Notes: generated from the letters alone by a model not told the origin. Numbered from the stretch's first letter, positions 8,934 through 17,527 are shown. The stretch is DNA of 64,000 nt from GCA-2687515 sp002687515 (GCA_030745835.1 JASLNU010000016.1:1-64000), one strand, 5' to 3'. Translations and numbers: made by a program.

Positions 8934-9122
8934 CTAGAGCGGTTCAAGATTGTTAGGAGTCAATTTGATGGGAGCAAATCGGTTTTCCGGCCACCTGGGA
9001 TATTTGGCGCGGTGCGCGGCGCGATGCTTGTGATGTGCCGGCATCACAGCGCACCAGGCGCCTTTCCGGACGAACTTGGGAAGCCGTCGTATGGGTACAA
9101 ATTAGATGATACAGGCTACTAG
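8934..9122. repeat. Hybrid CTAG-bounded repeat element (189 bp)
   Basis: The left end (CTAGAGCGGTTC, then TCAATTTGATGGGAGCAAAT and CGGTTTTCCGG) matches the inner part of the right arm, in reverse complement, of the element at 10736-11021. The right end (9094-9122, TTAGATGATACAGGCTACTAG-like) matches the end type of the element at 17175-17456. It appears to be a shortened or recombined copy carrying one end of each family. Its terminal CTAG supplies the TAG stop of the downstream minus-strand gene. It has no coding capacity. Confidence 0.7.
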
Positions 9123-9433
9123 CGCTCCGGGTCATCGAGGTAACCCCGTTCAATCGCCGTCATAACGGCGGAAAAGGCATCGCGTTTTTCTTCAAAGTCC
9201 TCACGCAGTTCCTTCAGTTCAAAAGCTGAGGGAGCAGAATCATCGGCTCCGACTTTCAAGGCGGCAATCAAATAGGTCGCACGAGATTTCGCTACTTCTA
9301 CTGAGACGGACTCAAGCTGCGCTTCGGTCAACGGCTCCATCATTGAATTCATGACTTCACGGTTTGACAGCCTAACGGTGCGCTCCATACTCAACGTGAA
9401 ATGAATGTGATCTCTGAGAGGGTTCTCCGACAT
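9119..9433 (-). CDS. Hypothetical protein, small and acidic
   Basis: A 104-residue soluble, charged, mostly helical protein that I do not recognise. It lacks a signal peptide and membrane segments. The middle (LTEAQLESVSVEVAKSRATY) and the C-terminal half, rich in Glu/Asp, suggest a helical bundle. GGGAGAA precedes the ATG at 9433, supporting translation. Its TAG stop falls inside the terminal CTAG of the repeat element, so the natural C-terminus may have been altered by that insertion. It stands alone between the TRAP operon and the amidohydrolase gene. The 9434-9618 gap shows nothing definite. Confidence 0.55.
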   Translation of the reverse strand: MSENPLRDHIHFTLSMERTVRLSNREVMNSMMEPLTEAQLESVSVEVAKSRATYLIAALKVGADDSAPSAFELKELREDFEEKRDAFSAVMTAIERGYLDDPER

Positions 9434-9618
9434 TTAGATTTCTCCCGAAGTTTAAACTAACATTTCCCCAATAACGTATTTGTTGAGCGAGTCTGAAACA
9501 ACACCGTTGGACAGCAGGGGTCTTCCCGATGCAGTGGACGGCTCCCACCCGAAGGCAAGGCAGTGTGCCAAATTCGTAGTTATCGACGAGCAGAGAATGT
9601 CCGGAACACCACGGAAAC

Positions 9619-10629
9619 TTAAGCCGCCGCCCGCAACCGGCCGCCCTCGTCCAGGATCATCTCCCCGTCGGGCCCAAGGGCGCGGATATCGTCGATGAAT
9701 TTTTTTAAGGCTCCGGCGGTCTTGATTTCCTGGGGGTAATCGGAGGCGAAGACAATGCGCGACGCCGGGATTTCGAGCAACGCCGATTTGACCGCGTTGA
9801 TCTCGCCGGTGATGCCGGCGGTATCGAAGATCATGCGTTCGGTCAGGTAATGCATGAAGTCCTTTTCCGGCAGCTTGCCGTGGCGCGGATGATCGGCAAT
9901 TCCAAGGTCCTCCTTTTCCTGGTGGCGGCGCACCCGGCCGAGGATCGCCGCCAGGCCGCCGGCCATATGGGCCATTTGCACGAGCAAGTCGGGGAAACGG
10001 TCGAGGATACCGCCGTTGATCAGGCGCACCGTCGCCGTCGCCAGGGAAAACTCGCGGCCGATCGAGCGCTGCAGGTCGTAGTCGTTGTCGAGCATGGTGT
10101 AGGAAAGCGAGGTGAGCAGCGGATGGACGAACACATACATGCCCAAATCCGAGACCGCTGCGTAATAGTCTTCAAGCTCGGTTGCATCAAGGCCGAGCCC
10201 TTGCGGTTCGGACACCATTACCGCGCCCTGGAAGCCGAGTTCGTCCCGGCAGCGCTTGAGCTCGTCGGCGAAGCCGGGCCCGATGGCCGGCGCGTGCGCT
10301 AGCCCGAAGAAGCGGCCCGGATACTTTTCCTCCGCCTCCTTCATACGGTCATTGATCAGGCGGCAGACATCCAAATCCAGGTTGTTCATGCCCACCGAAC
10401 AGGTCAGCACGGCGGCGTCGACGCCGGCTTCGTCCATGTCCTTGATATGGGCATCGAGATCGCTGATCCGCGGGTTGAAGGTGAAGCTGGGATTGCCATC
10501 GGTGTATTCGGCCGTCGGCCGGCCGGTTGACGGCACGGCAACCAATTCGGCCGGCGTATAGTGGTGCTGAACATCGATGATCAAGGCGGGTACCTGCCCC
10601 TGGCCGCAGGTTTCGGAAGACCCGATCAT
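9619..10629 (-). CDS. Amidohydrolase family 2 (ACMSD-like) metal-dependent hydrolase/decarboxylase
   Basis: A 336-residue TIM-barrel amidohydrolase of the family that includes ACMS decarboxylase, gamma-resorcylate decarboxylase and related hydrolases. Seen: an early metal-binding segment DVQHHYTP, a mid-barrel histidine in YVFVHPLLTSL, a second in LLVQMAHMAGGLAA and a late aspartate in IVFASDYPQE. These are the expected metal-ligand and catalytic positions, though the first motif is QHH rather than the commoner HxH. It is monocistronic, with a repeat-rich gap upstream. It probably acts on a small aromatic or lactone-type substrate. The start ATG at 10629 has only a weak GGAAA site. Confidence 0.85.
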   Translation of the reverse strand: MIGSSETCGQGQVPALIIDVQHHYTPAELVAVPSTGRPTAEYTDGNPSFTFNPRISDLDAHIKDMDEAGVDAAVLTCSVGMNNLDLDVCRLINDRMKEAEEKYPGRFFGLAHAPAIGPGFADELKRCRDELGFQGAVMVSEPQGLGLDATELEDYYAAVSDLGMYVFVHPLLTSLSYTMLDNDYDLQRSIGREFSLATATVRLINGGILDRFPDLLVQMAHMAGGLAAILGRVRRHQEKEDLGIADHPRHGKLPEKDFMHYLTERMIFDTAGITGEINAVKSALLEIPASRIVFASDYPQEIKTAGALKKFIDDIRALGPDGEMILDEGGRLRAAA

Positions 10630-10735
10630 TAATTTTCCGGAGCGGCTAATTTTGACTATATCGCACCGGCGACGAAATTATCCAATATTTTCGATAACCG
10701 CGCACTCTCGGTCTCTTCAAAGGCATCGTAACAAG

Positions 10736-11021
10736 CTAGAGCGGTTCCGGAGAGATATGAACCATTTGACCGGGATGATTTTGCCCCCATGTTGGTCCCA
10801 GGTGGGCGAGGAGCACTTCGCATGGCGATGCATTAGCATCGGCAAAGACGTGCGACGACGTCCACGGGGTAAAAGCACCCGGCCTGCGGTGGGTCAAATC
10901 GGCTCCCCGGGGGCGTTGCGATACTTGCCCGATGCGAAGGCATCGCGCTACGCACCGCGCCTACCCGGAAAACCGATTTGTTCCCATCAAATTGATTCAT
11001 ATCTCTCCGGAACCGCTCTAA
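10736..11021. repeat. ~285-bp element with 25-bp perfect terminal inverted repeats
   Basis: The ends are exact inverted repeats: 10737-10761 (begins TAGAGCGGTTCCGGAGAG) and 10996-11020. The similarity extends inward imperfectly (ATTTGACCGGG versus ATTTGATGGG). The interior is GC-rich with further local dyads, such as GCATGGCGATGCATTAGCATCGG-like segments, and no credible protein. It fits a non-autonomous MITE-like element or a large structured repeat. It occupies most of the 574-bp gap 10630-11203. The rest of that gap shows only the leader of the downstream cupin gene. Confidence 0.8.
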
Positions 11022-11203
11022 CTGCGGATGATGTATCGAGCACTGGTTGTCCGGTATCGGCTGATACTGTTCAACGGCGAGATCATGCCCAAGCTGAACG
11101 ATTTCGGCCAGGCCGCTTGATCTTGCGATAACCAAGCGCCCCATTGATTTCCCCGGCTTGGGCGATATCATGGAGATTAGAATACATCCAAGGAGGTAAG
11201 GAC

Positions 11204-11713
11204 GTGACGGTTACAATTGAAAGTTTTTCAGGCGATTGCCGCGCCGCGCTGATCGAACAGCCGGGGCCGGAAGGCGTTGAGAAGGTGCGCCAGCTTCTGG
11301 AAGTGGCGCTGCAGGACGAGGATTTTATCCAAACCCATCTCGGCCCGGACGCCGATTCGCCGCGCAATATCCTTTATCAAGACCCCGATCTGGGATTCTG
11401 CATCATCGCCCATGTCTATAAGGGTTCCAGCGTCGGCAATCCGCACGATCACGCCGATGCCTGGGCGATCTACGGCCAGGCCAGCGGCGTCACCCGCATG
11501 ACCGAATGGCGCAAGCTGGCCGATCCCGATGGCGATAGGCCGGGCAAGGTCGAGGAGGTGCGCAGCTTCGACCAGAACCCGGGCGATGCGTCGGCGTGGC
11601 AGGTGGGCGAGATGCATTCGCCGGCGCGCGATGGCGAAACCCGTCTGATCCGCATCGAGGGGCGCAACATGGACGGGGTCAAGCGCGACAAGTACGAACG
11701 CCCCGGCGCTTAA
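11204..11713 (+). CDS. Cupin protein resembling cysteine/thiol dioxygenases
   Basis: A 169-residue cupin-like protein. Seen: a first metal-binding motif NPHDHADAW (near residues 78-86), the glycine/tyrosine strand AIYGQASGVTRMTEW, and a later GEMHSPA histidine in the second cupin motif. The HxH...H arrangement is that of non-haem Fe(II) thiol dioxygenases (cysteine or mercaptopropionate dioxygenase), which convert a thiol to a sulfinic acid. The GTG at 11204 was chosen because AAGGAGGTAA precedes it; the upstream in-frame ATG lacks a ribosome site. The rhodanese gene starts 9 bp after its stop, so the pair is almost certainly cotranscribed. That points to handling of sulfane or thiol sulfur. 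The substrate is unproven. Confidence 0.72.
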   Translation: MTVTIESFSGDCRAALIEQPGPEGVEKVRQLLEVALQDEDFIQTHLGPDADSPRNILYQDPDLGFCIIAHVYKGSSVGNPHDHADAWAIYGQASGVTRMTEWRKLADPDGDRPGKVEEVRSFDQNPGDASAWQVGEMHSPARDGETRLIRIEGRNMDGVKRDKYERPGA

Positions 11714-11722
11714 GGAAAAGCC

Positions 11723-13324
11723 ATGAGCGCTCAAAACGCGGCCACCGTGGGCGCGCCGGAATTGCGCGCCATGATCACCGGCGGCGGCGAACTGGCGCTC
11801 CTCGATGTGCGCGAAACCGGCGCCTTCACGGGCGCCCATATCCTGCAGGCGCGCTCCTTGCCGCTGAGCCGGCTGGAACTCGGAATCGACGATCTGGTGC
11901 CGCGCAGATCGGTGCGCCTGGTGCTTTGCGACGCCGGCGGCGGACTGGCCGAAAGGGCGGCGCAAAGGTTGGGCACATTCGGATATTCGGATATTTCGAT
12001 CCTGGCCGGCGGCATCGATGCCTGGAAAGACGCCGGCTATGTCTTGTTCAGCGGTTTCAACGTGCCCTCGAAGGCGTTCGGCGAATTTGTCGAGCATCAA
12101 GAGGGGACGCCCAACATCTCTGCCGAGGAACTGTACGGCTTGATCGAGGCCGGCGAAAATCTGGTCGTCCTCGACAGCCGGCCCTTTGATGAATACCACC
12201 GCATGAACATTCCCACCGGCATCGATGCGCCGGGCGTCGAACTGGTCTACCGGGTGTTTGACGCGGCGCCCGATCCCGATACCACGGTGGTGGTCAATTG
12301 CGCCGGGCGCACGCGCAGCATCATCGGCGCCCAATCGCTGATCAATGCCGGGATTCCCAACCGTGTGATGGCGCTCAGGAACGGCACCATGGGCTGGGAG
12401 TTGTCCGGCTATCAATGCGGCCACGGCGGCACCGAGGTGGCGCCGCCGCCCGGGCCGGAGGGATTGAAGCGGGCGCAAGAGGCCGCCGCCCGCGTCGCCG
12501 AACGCTACGGCGTCAAATTCACCACATTGGCCGAGGTCGATATCTGGCGCGAAGACGAAGGCCGGTCGCTTTATCTTCTCGATGTACGTCCAACCGAAGA
12601 ATTCGAAACAGGCCATTTGTCCGGCGCCATCCATGCGCCCGGCGGCCAGTTGGTGCAGGGGACGGATCTTTTTGTCGGTACGCTGAACGCGCGCATTGTG
12701 CTGATCGACGATGCCAGCGTGCGCGCCGTCATGTCCGCCCATTGGCTGATCCAGATGGGCTGGACCGATGTGCATGTGCTGGATGGCGGCTTCCAGGGCG
12801 CCGAGCTGGTGCAAGGCCGGCACCGGTCGTTGGTGCATGGCCTTGATGGCGCCGAGGCGGTTGAAGTGGATGCCGCCGAGCTTAAATCCATGCTGGCTGG
12901 TGGCGATACTCTGGTTGTCGATCTCGCCGACAGCCGCGCCTACGGCCAGGGCCATATTCCCGGCGCCTGGTTCGCCGTGCGTTCGCGCCTGGAAACCGGC
13001 CTGGCGGCGCTTCCCGCCCACGGACATCTGGTCCTGACCTCCGAAGACGGTATTCTGGCCCGGCTGGCGGCGGGCGAAGCGGCGGCGCTCACCTCGGCGC
13101 CTATCCATGTCTTATCCGGCGGCACGCCGGCCTGGACGGCGGCGGGGCATGAACTGGCCGAGGGGCCGGAAAACATGGCCGACGAAGCCGACGACGTATT
13201 CTTGAAAGCCTATGACGGCCCCAAGGGCGGTCCGGCGGCGATGCAGGCATATCTGGATTGGGAACTGGACCTGCCGCGCCTGATCGAAGAAGACGGCACC
13301 TCGGACTTCAAGACTTTCCCTTGA
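11723..13324 (+). CDS. Four-domain rhodanese-like sulfurtransferase
   Basis: A 533-residue cytosolic protein made of four tandem rhodanese domains (about residues 8-108, 128-232, 264-366 and 382-480) plus a C-terminal tail. Seen: domain starts such as LALLDVRETGAF, LVVLDSRPFDEY and YLLDVRPTEEF. The active-site cysteine is present in domain 1 (LVLCDAGGG, C69) and in a canonical loop in domain 2 (NCAGRTRS, C193). It is replaced in domain 3 (LIDDAS) and domain 4 (LTSEDG), so those should be catalytically dead. The ATG is preceded by AAGGAAAAG. It is cotranscribed with the thiol-dioxygenase-like cupin. It probably relays sulfane sulfur to or from a thiol carrier. Confidence 0.9.
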   Translation: MSAQNAATVGAPELRAMITGGGELALLDVRETGAFTGAHILQARSLPLSRLELGIDDLVPRRSVRLVLCDAGGGLAERAAQRLGTFGYSDISILAGGIDAWKDAGYVLFSGFNVPSKAFGEFVEHQEGTPNISAEELYGLIEAGENLVVLDSRPFDEYHRMNIPTGIDAPGVELVYRVFDAAPDPDTTVVVNCAGRTRSIIGAQSLINAGIPNRVMALRNGTMGWELSGYQCGHGGTEVAPPPGPEGLKRAQEAAARVAERYGVKFTTLAEVDIWREDEGRSLYLLDVRPTEEFETGHLSGAIHAPGGQLVQGTDLFVGTLNARIVLIDDASVRAVMSAHWLIQMGWTDVHVLDGGFQGAELVQGRHRSLVHGLDGAEAVEVDAAELKSMLAGGDTLVVDLADSRAYGQGHIPGAWFAVRSRLETGLAALPAHGHLVLTSEDGILARLAAGEAAALTSAPIHVLSGGTPAWTAAGHELAEGPENMADEADDVFLKAYDGPKGGPAAMQAYLDWELDLPRLIEEDGTSDFKTFP

Positions 13325-13415
13325 GTGGCGATTTGGCTCGATTTTGCGGGCCGCGTCCCAATATAGGAGCGGTACGCCCGTTTTGCATCCTCCGCACCAG
13401 GAAAGACGCCGACCA

Positions 13416-14264
13416 ATGTTTTCGATGACTTTCATCCGCCGGGTCGGGTACGGCAATTTCCTATCCCGGCTGTTGGTGCGCCAGATAACAAAGCGCCTGT
13501 TGAAACGGGGCATCGATATCAAGCTGCCGACCGGTTTGAGCCTGCACGCGCCGGCCTGGAGCGTAAACGGCAGCGAGATTTACTATACCGGCGCCGACGT
13601 CGACTGGGGCGCCGAGGAACTGCTGGCGCGGCTTCTCGATGGGGGCCAAATCTTTTTGGATGTGGGCGCCCATATCGGCTACTACTCCCTTTATATGGCG
13701 CCCCGGGTTGCCCAGGTTTACGGGTTCGAGCCGGACCGGCGCGCCTGCGCCGCGTTCGCGAAAAATCAGTCACGGGCGGACAACATCACATTGGTGGCGA
13801 AAGCGGTGTCGGCCAAGGCCGGCACCTATGCGGTGACGCCGGGCCACTATTTCGGTGCCACCTATCTGGACGGCCGGCAATCCACCGCCGGGCCAACCGA
13901 ACATAGCATCGAAGCGGTGACCATCGACGGCTGGGCCAAGGATCATACCGATGAAATTGTCGGAGCGATCAAAATCGACACCGACGGTACCGACCTGGAG
14001 ATCGCCAAAAGCGCCGAACAGACCATTCGCCGTGATTCTCCGATTATCCTGATGGAGTTTCTGGCCGGTGCCACCAACGAATCGGCAGCCTTGTTCGAAT
14101 TCGCCGAACAAATCGATTACCGCATCTACGCATTTCACGGGATCAATGATGCCAAGGGTCCGAGTTTACACAGAATCATGCCTGACAGCTTCGCCGAACA
14201 AGGCTTCAAAATGCTGTTCCTGACGCCAGTTTCCCATTGGGAAATCATGGAATCGCTAGCTTGA
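13416..14264 (+). CDS. FkbM family methyltransferase
   Basis: A 282-residue class I SAM-dependent methyltransferase of the FkbM type, typically O-methylating sugars or other small molecules. Seen: the SAM-binding motif FLDVGAHIGYYSLYMA with the acidic residue of motif II at YGFEPDRRA, and the later VGAIKIDTDGTDLEI plus IILMEF strands diagnostic of FkbM proteins. An in-frame TTG lies 72 bp upstream, but the ATG at 13416 has AGGAAAG before it and is preferred. It stands alone 91 bp after the rhodanese gene. No glycan cluster is nearby, so the substrate is unknown. Confidence 0.85.
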   Translation: MFSMTFIRRVGYGNFLSRLLVRQITKRLLKRGIDIKLPTGLSLHAPAWSVNGSEIYYTGADVDWGAEELLARLLDGGQIFLDVGAHIGYYSLYMAPRVAQVYGFEPDRRACAAFAKNQSRADNITLVAKAVSAKAGTYAVTPGHYFGATYLDGRQSTAGPTEHSIEAVTIDGWAKDHTDEIVGAIKIDTDGTDLEIAKSAEQTIRRDSPIILMEFLAGATNESAALFEFAEQIDYRIYAFHGINDAKGPSLHRIMPDSFAEQGFKMLFLTPVSHWEIMESLA

Positions 14265-14370
14265 CCGCCGCCATTTAGAACTTCCGCAAATGGGGCATGC
14301 GGTCCGGCGCGTACCGGTTCGGGCGAACATGTGTTAAAGTCCTTTATCGAACGCCGTGAAGGAGAGACCC

Positions 14371-15180
14371 ATGCGCAATCGGATTTTCTCTGTAATCGTT
14401 ACCTCGGCACTTACCGCCATGACCTATCTGCCCACCAGCGCCGCCGCGGCGCCGCAAATATTGGGTTTGCTCGCCTCGGCGCAACCGATTCCCCTCAATT
14501 GTGAAAACGGCGTCTGCCAGGCGGAGTTTTCAACTGTTTGCCTGCAGGAACATCGCCGGGCGCCGATGCCCGGAACCGCCTACAAACTGTCCAAAAGCTC
14601 AGCGCTTACTTTGGCCGTTGCCGGGCCGGATGGCCTCAAAATACTTATCGATGTCACCGGCAAGGCATCGATAAAATCATTGCGTAATTTTTCGTCGGTT
14701 TCGATCAGCCTGCCCGAATCCATGATCCGCAAGTTCGGCGCGGGCGGCGCCGCAATTTCTGTGGCGGCGATGTCGTCCTTAATTCCGGTTCCAGGGCCCA
14801 AAGACACACATCCGCATACCGCGCTTGAAATAGAGAACACCACCGGCGCGCTTCGCTCGGTTGCCAGAAATATCTTCGAAGCGGACAGCACCAACATTAC
14901 CGCGATGCGATATCTCAATCGGGTGATCAACAAAATGCCAACCGGATTTGCCGATGATCCGGCCCAAGTCGAAAAGGCTTGGCGCCAAGTCAATGACGAA
15001 AAAGTCAATCTCGGCCCGCCCGCGGGGCAATTGCGGACTTCCGAAATAATCGACGAATGCCGCCGCGAGTACACCAGAGGCACGGTAACGACGCTCAAGT
15101 CATGCATCGTCTTTCAGCATGATTCACTGGCCTTTGAAACCAACAAGAAAGTCTGGAAAGCGCTGAAACCAGGCGGCTGA
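14371..15180 (+). CDS. Exported hypothetical protein
   Basis: A 269-residue protein with a clear signal peptide (MRNR, a hydrophobic stretch, cleavage near AAAAAPQ at residue ~28), so it is probably periplasmic. I do not recognise the mature part. It contains three cysteines in its first 35 mature residues (NCENGVCQAEFSTVC), which suggests disulfides, followed by a region rich in Ser/Ala with VSISLPESMIRKFG. The ATG at 14371 is preceded by AAGGAGAG. It is monocistronic and convergent with the downstream hydrolase gene. Confidence 0.7.
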   Translation: MRNRIFSVIVTSALTAMTYLPTSAAAAPQILGLLASAQPIPLNCENGVCQAEFSTVCLQEHRRAPMPGTAYKLSKSSALTLAVAGPDGLKILIDVTGKASIKSLRNFSSVSISLPESMIRKFGAGGAAISVAAMSSLIPVPGPKDTHPHTALEIENTTGALRSVARNIFEADSTNITAMRYLNRVINKMPTGFADDPAQVEKAWRQVNDEKVNLGPPAGQLRTSEIIDECRREYTRGTVTTLKSCIVFQHDSLAFETNKKVWKALKPGG

Positions 15181-15246
15181 CGGTGGCCTATCGAGCCGGC
15201 CCGCGGGGTGCGCATCCGGTGCCCGCCGGTTTATATCCTGGCTGCC

Positions 15247-16056
15247 CTATTTCCCGGATTTATCCAGTTCCTTGATCCAGGCGACGATATGCGGCGCCGC
15301 GCGCGCCGGCGTATCCAGGTGCCGGCCCGCAACTTCGACATATTTGGTGCCTTGGTTCATGGTCAGCGGACCATAAGCCATCCGCTTGGCGAGGACCGAT
15401 GCCACATGGTCCTGATCGCCGGCCACCCAAAGGACCGGCAGCCTGGGCGTCAGCGCCCGCGCGTTCAATTGCATGTTGGCCGGGCCGCCGGGCGCGAACC
15501 AGCTGAGATAGATGTCGGCGGTGGTGGTCACGGTTGATTTGCGCCCCTGGTTGAAATCGATGAATTCGCGCTTTTCCCGGCCCTTGCCTTGCGCCACCAT
15601 CTGGCGCGCCAGCTTGCGGCTCTGCGCCGTCCGTTTGGCGAACACCCTGCCACTCGGCAAATGAGCCGGCGCCAGCAGAATGATGCCGGCGGGGACAGTG
15701 CGGCGCGAGCCGTATCCGAGGGCGACATTCGCTCCCAGACTGTGACCGGCAACAAATATCCGTTCGGCGCCGAGCTTTTTCATGGCCTTCGCCGTCCAGT
15801 CGATCTGCGCCAGCGATTCCATATAGCTGCGGTCGTAGATGCGATCCCGGCTCCAAGGCATGAGCGGCGTGGCGATGAGGAACCCCGCATCATCCAGGGC
15901 CTCGGCCAGGGGCTTGATCCATTTGCGGTCATCGTCCTTGCCATGCAGCAGGATGATGCCGGTCTTTTTCGCGCCGGCGCCGGCCGGCCGAGGCCATGCA
16001 ACAGCGCATGCCACCAGCAGGACAAAAAGAATAAACAGAGGTTTTTTCATCGGCAT
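15247..16056 (-). CDS. Exported alpha/beta hydrolase
   Basis: A 269-residue serine hydrolase-fold protein with an N-terminal signal or anchor sequence (KKPLFILFVLLVACAVAW) that places it in the periplasm or membrane. Seen: an oxyanion region GIILLHGKDDD, the nucleophile elbow VAGHSLGAN, an acid in VAGDQDHVA and a catalytic histidine in VAGRHLDTP. The triad is therefore complete. It resembles DUF3530- and dienelactone-hydrolase-like proteins that act on unknown esters. The ATG at 16056 is supported by AAAGGC; another ATG lies two codons on. No operon partner is evident. Confidence 0.8.
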   Translation of the reverse strand: MPMKKPLFILFVLLVACAVAWPRPAGAGAKKTGIILLHGKDDDRKWIKPLAEALDDAGFLIATPLMPWSRDRIYDRSYMESLAQIDWTAKAMKKLGAERIFVAGHSLGANVALGYGSRRTVPAGIILLAPAHLPSGRVFAKRTAQSRKLARQMVAQGKGREKREFIDFNQGRKSTVTTTADIYLSWFAPGGPANMQLNARALTPRLPVLWVAGDQDHVASVLAKRMAYGPLTMNQGTKYVEVAGRHLDTPARAAPHIVAWIKELDKSGK

Positions 16057-16162
16057 TGGCTTGCCTTTGATCGAACGGCTTCTATTGGTAGATATAGGAC
16101 GCACGCGTAAATTAAGCTATGACGGGCGTAAATTCGTCAGCCCGAATTGCGCCGGTTCCGCC

Positions 16163-17149
16163 TTAGCTGGCGCCGAGATCGCCGCGCGCCTTGGCGACGG
16201 CTTCTTGCAGGACCGCTTCCTTCATCGCGATGGTCGGCTCGTTGAACATGACGTTCTTCAGCCAATCGAAGCCGAGGCAGGTCAGAAGCTCGTCGTCGGT
16301 CTTGATCCGTTCGACGAATTCGGGATCGACGGAGTAGGTGTCGAGGAACTTGGTTTCCAGCACGAATTGCCGGAAGCCGGGCGGATTGGTCGAGACCAGG
16401 AAAAACATCTGCTTGGTCTGCGCCGCTATTTCCTTGCCCTGCGGCCCGCCGAGGGTCTTCCAGGAGGCCATTTTCATCAGGATGTCGATCCAGCCCTGGT
16501 TGATTTTGTCGTAGTTTTTGAGCCCTTGCTCGTCCCGGTATTGGCTGATGCTCTGCAGCTTGTCTAGCCCATGTCCCTTGCAGTGGTCTTCCTTCACCAG
16601 GAAATGAAAGCTGTTCTTTTCCTCGTCGCCCTTCATCTTCACCGACGCCAGCCCCAAGGGATAATAGCGGCAGGTGACGGGACGCTCGGCATAGACGCCG
16701 CAGCCCTCGTCGCCGGCCAGGAATGGGCAATCGCCTTTGCCATCACCGCCTCCTTCTTCCAGGCTGGCGCCCATGCGCAGCTTGGCGACCGGTAAATCCG
16801 CCTGTTCCCAGATCGCCGGAACCGTGTGGCGTTCCAGGAATTCGGCGGGCGCGATGCCGAAATGTGTGCTGAGGCGCAGGATGTCGCCGGGCGTCAGCGT
16901 GATGTCGGCGCCCCGGCAGCAAGCGTTCCAGCAGGGCACGTCCCGGTGACAGGAGAAGCAGAACAGATCCTCAGGCCCGAGGCGCACCGGCTCGACCGGC
17001 CCGCCGCCGGCACCCCGGATGCCGTCGAAAATATCCATTTCCGTGTCGGCGCCGCGGCGCGCCTTGGCTTCCCGGCCCGGATTTTCCTGTTCCGGATATG
17101 CGAGCCCGTCGGCGCTGTCGGGATCGAAGGATTGGTTGTCGCCGGACAT
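16163..17149 (-). CDS. YkgJ-family cysteine-cluster protein
   Basis: A 328-residue soluble protein of the YkgJ (zinc- or iron-chelating) type. Seen: a cysteine-rich core beginning FCFSCHRDVPCWNACC (about residues 63-79), then GDCPFLAGDEGCGVYAERPVTCRYYPLG (described here by position, near 141-168), which is the family pattern CPFL...C.VY..RP..CR.YP. The long C-terminal helical extension, roughly 150 residues, is longer than in minimal YkgJ proteins. Some family members bind Fe-S clusters or assist maturation, but the function here is unknown. It lies beside the apr locus and is separated from it by a MITE-like element. Confidence 0.78.
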   Translation of the reverse strand: MSGDNQSFDPDSADGLAYPEQENPGREAKARRGADTEMDIFDGIRGAGGGPVEPVRLGPEDLFCFSCHRDVPCWNACCRGADITLTPGDILRLSTHFGIAPAEFLERHTVPAIWEQADLPVAKLRMGASLEEGGGDGKGDCPFLAGDEGCGVYAERPVTCRYYPLGLASVKMKGDEEKNSFHFLVKEDHCKGHGLDKLQSISQYRDEQGLKNYDKINQGWIDILMKMASWKTLGGPQGKEIAAQTKQMFFLVSTNPPGFRQFVLETKFLDTYSVDPEFVERIKTDDELLTCLGFDWLKNVMFNEPTIAMKEAVLQEAVAKARGDLGAS

Positions 17150-17174
17150 CGATGTTGCCTTTTTTCAATTGGTG

Positions 17175-17456
17175 CTAGTGGCCTGTATCATCTAATTTGT
17201 ACCCCTACGATCGCTTTTCCCGTTTCCCCGGTAGGAGGAAGGGTGCCGGCGATGCGGCGCCCATCGGCAAGCCCTTTCGACACCCCGAGGGGACGGGAAA
17301 AACGACCCTTCGGGCGGCGTTGCAAGGCTCCCGGACATCCCAAATGTCCGTGGGCGCACCACTTGTGGTGGATTGGCACCACGGCGCGGCGCGCTCCTCG
17401 CCGGAAACCTTGCAACGCCGTCGTAGGAGTGCAAATTAGATGATACCGGCCACTAG
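17175..17456. repeat. 282-bp element with 36-bp terminal inverted repeats bounded by CTAG
   Basis: The ends 17175-17210 and 17421-17456 are inverted repeats matching at 33 of 36 positions (both begin CTAGTGGCC, then GTATCATCTAATTTG). A second internal dyad pairs GGCGTTGCAAGG (17317 region) with CCTTGCAACGCC (17408 region). The interior shows no believable protein. It is MITE-like. Copies of its end alone appear at 9094-9122, 44842-44856, 50537-50550 and 59794-59820. Apart from this element and the apr terminator, the 17150-17568 gap is empty. Confidence 0.85.
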
Positions 17457-17492
17457 CGCCAGACGCAGCACTGGGCGCGCCTTACTATAAAT

Positions 17493-17527
17493 TAAAAGCT
17501 GGGGGCGTCTTGCGGCAAGACGCCCCC
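17493..17527 (-). terminator. Rho-independent terminator of aprBA
   Basis: A perfect 12-bp GC-rich stem (GGGGGCGTCTTG at 17501-17512, CAAGACGCCCCC at 17516-17527) with a 3-nt loop. Read on the minus strand it is followed by AGCTTTTAATTT, a T-rich tract. It sits 41 bp beyond the aprA stop, as expected for the end of this operon. Confidence 0.85.

Noticed and set aside
9480..9698. A 72-codon plus-strand frame before the amidohydrolase 3' end
   Set aside because: No ribosome site, low-complexity end and overlap with the real gene.
10577..11131. A 184-codon frame crossing the MITE-like element
   Set aside because: It reads through both terminal inverted repeats, so it is non-coding repeat sequence.
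11228..13108. A 626-codon open frame antisense to the rhodanese gene
   Set aside because: His/Arg/Gly-rich shadow with no start signal; the sense strand has four clear rhodanese domains.
8934..17456. Dispersed repeats considered as CRISPR
   Set aside because: They are terminal inverted repeats at distant sites, not regularly spaced direct repeats; no cas genes are present.
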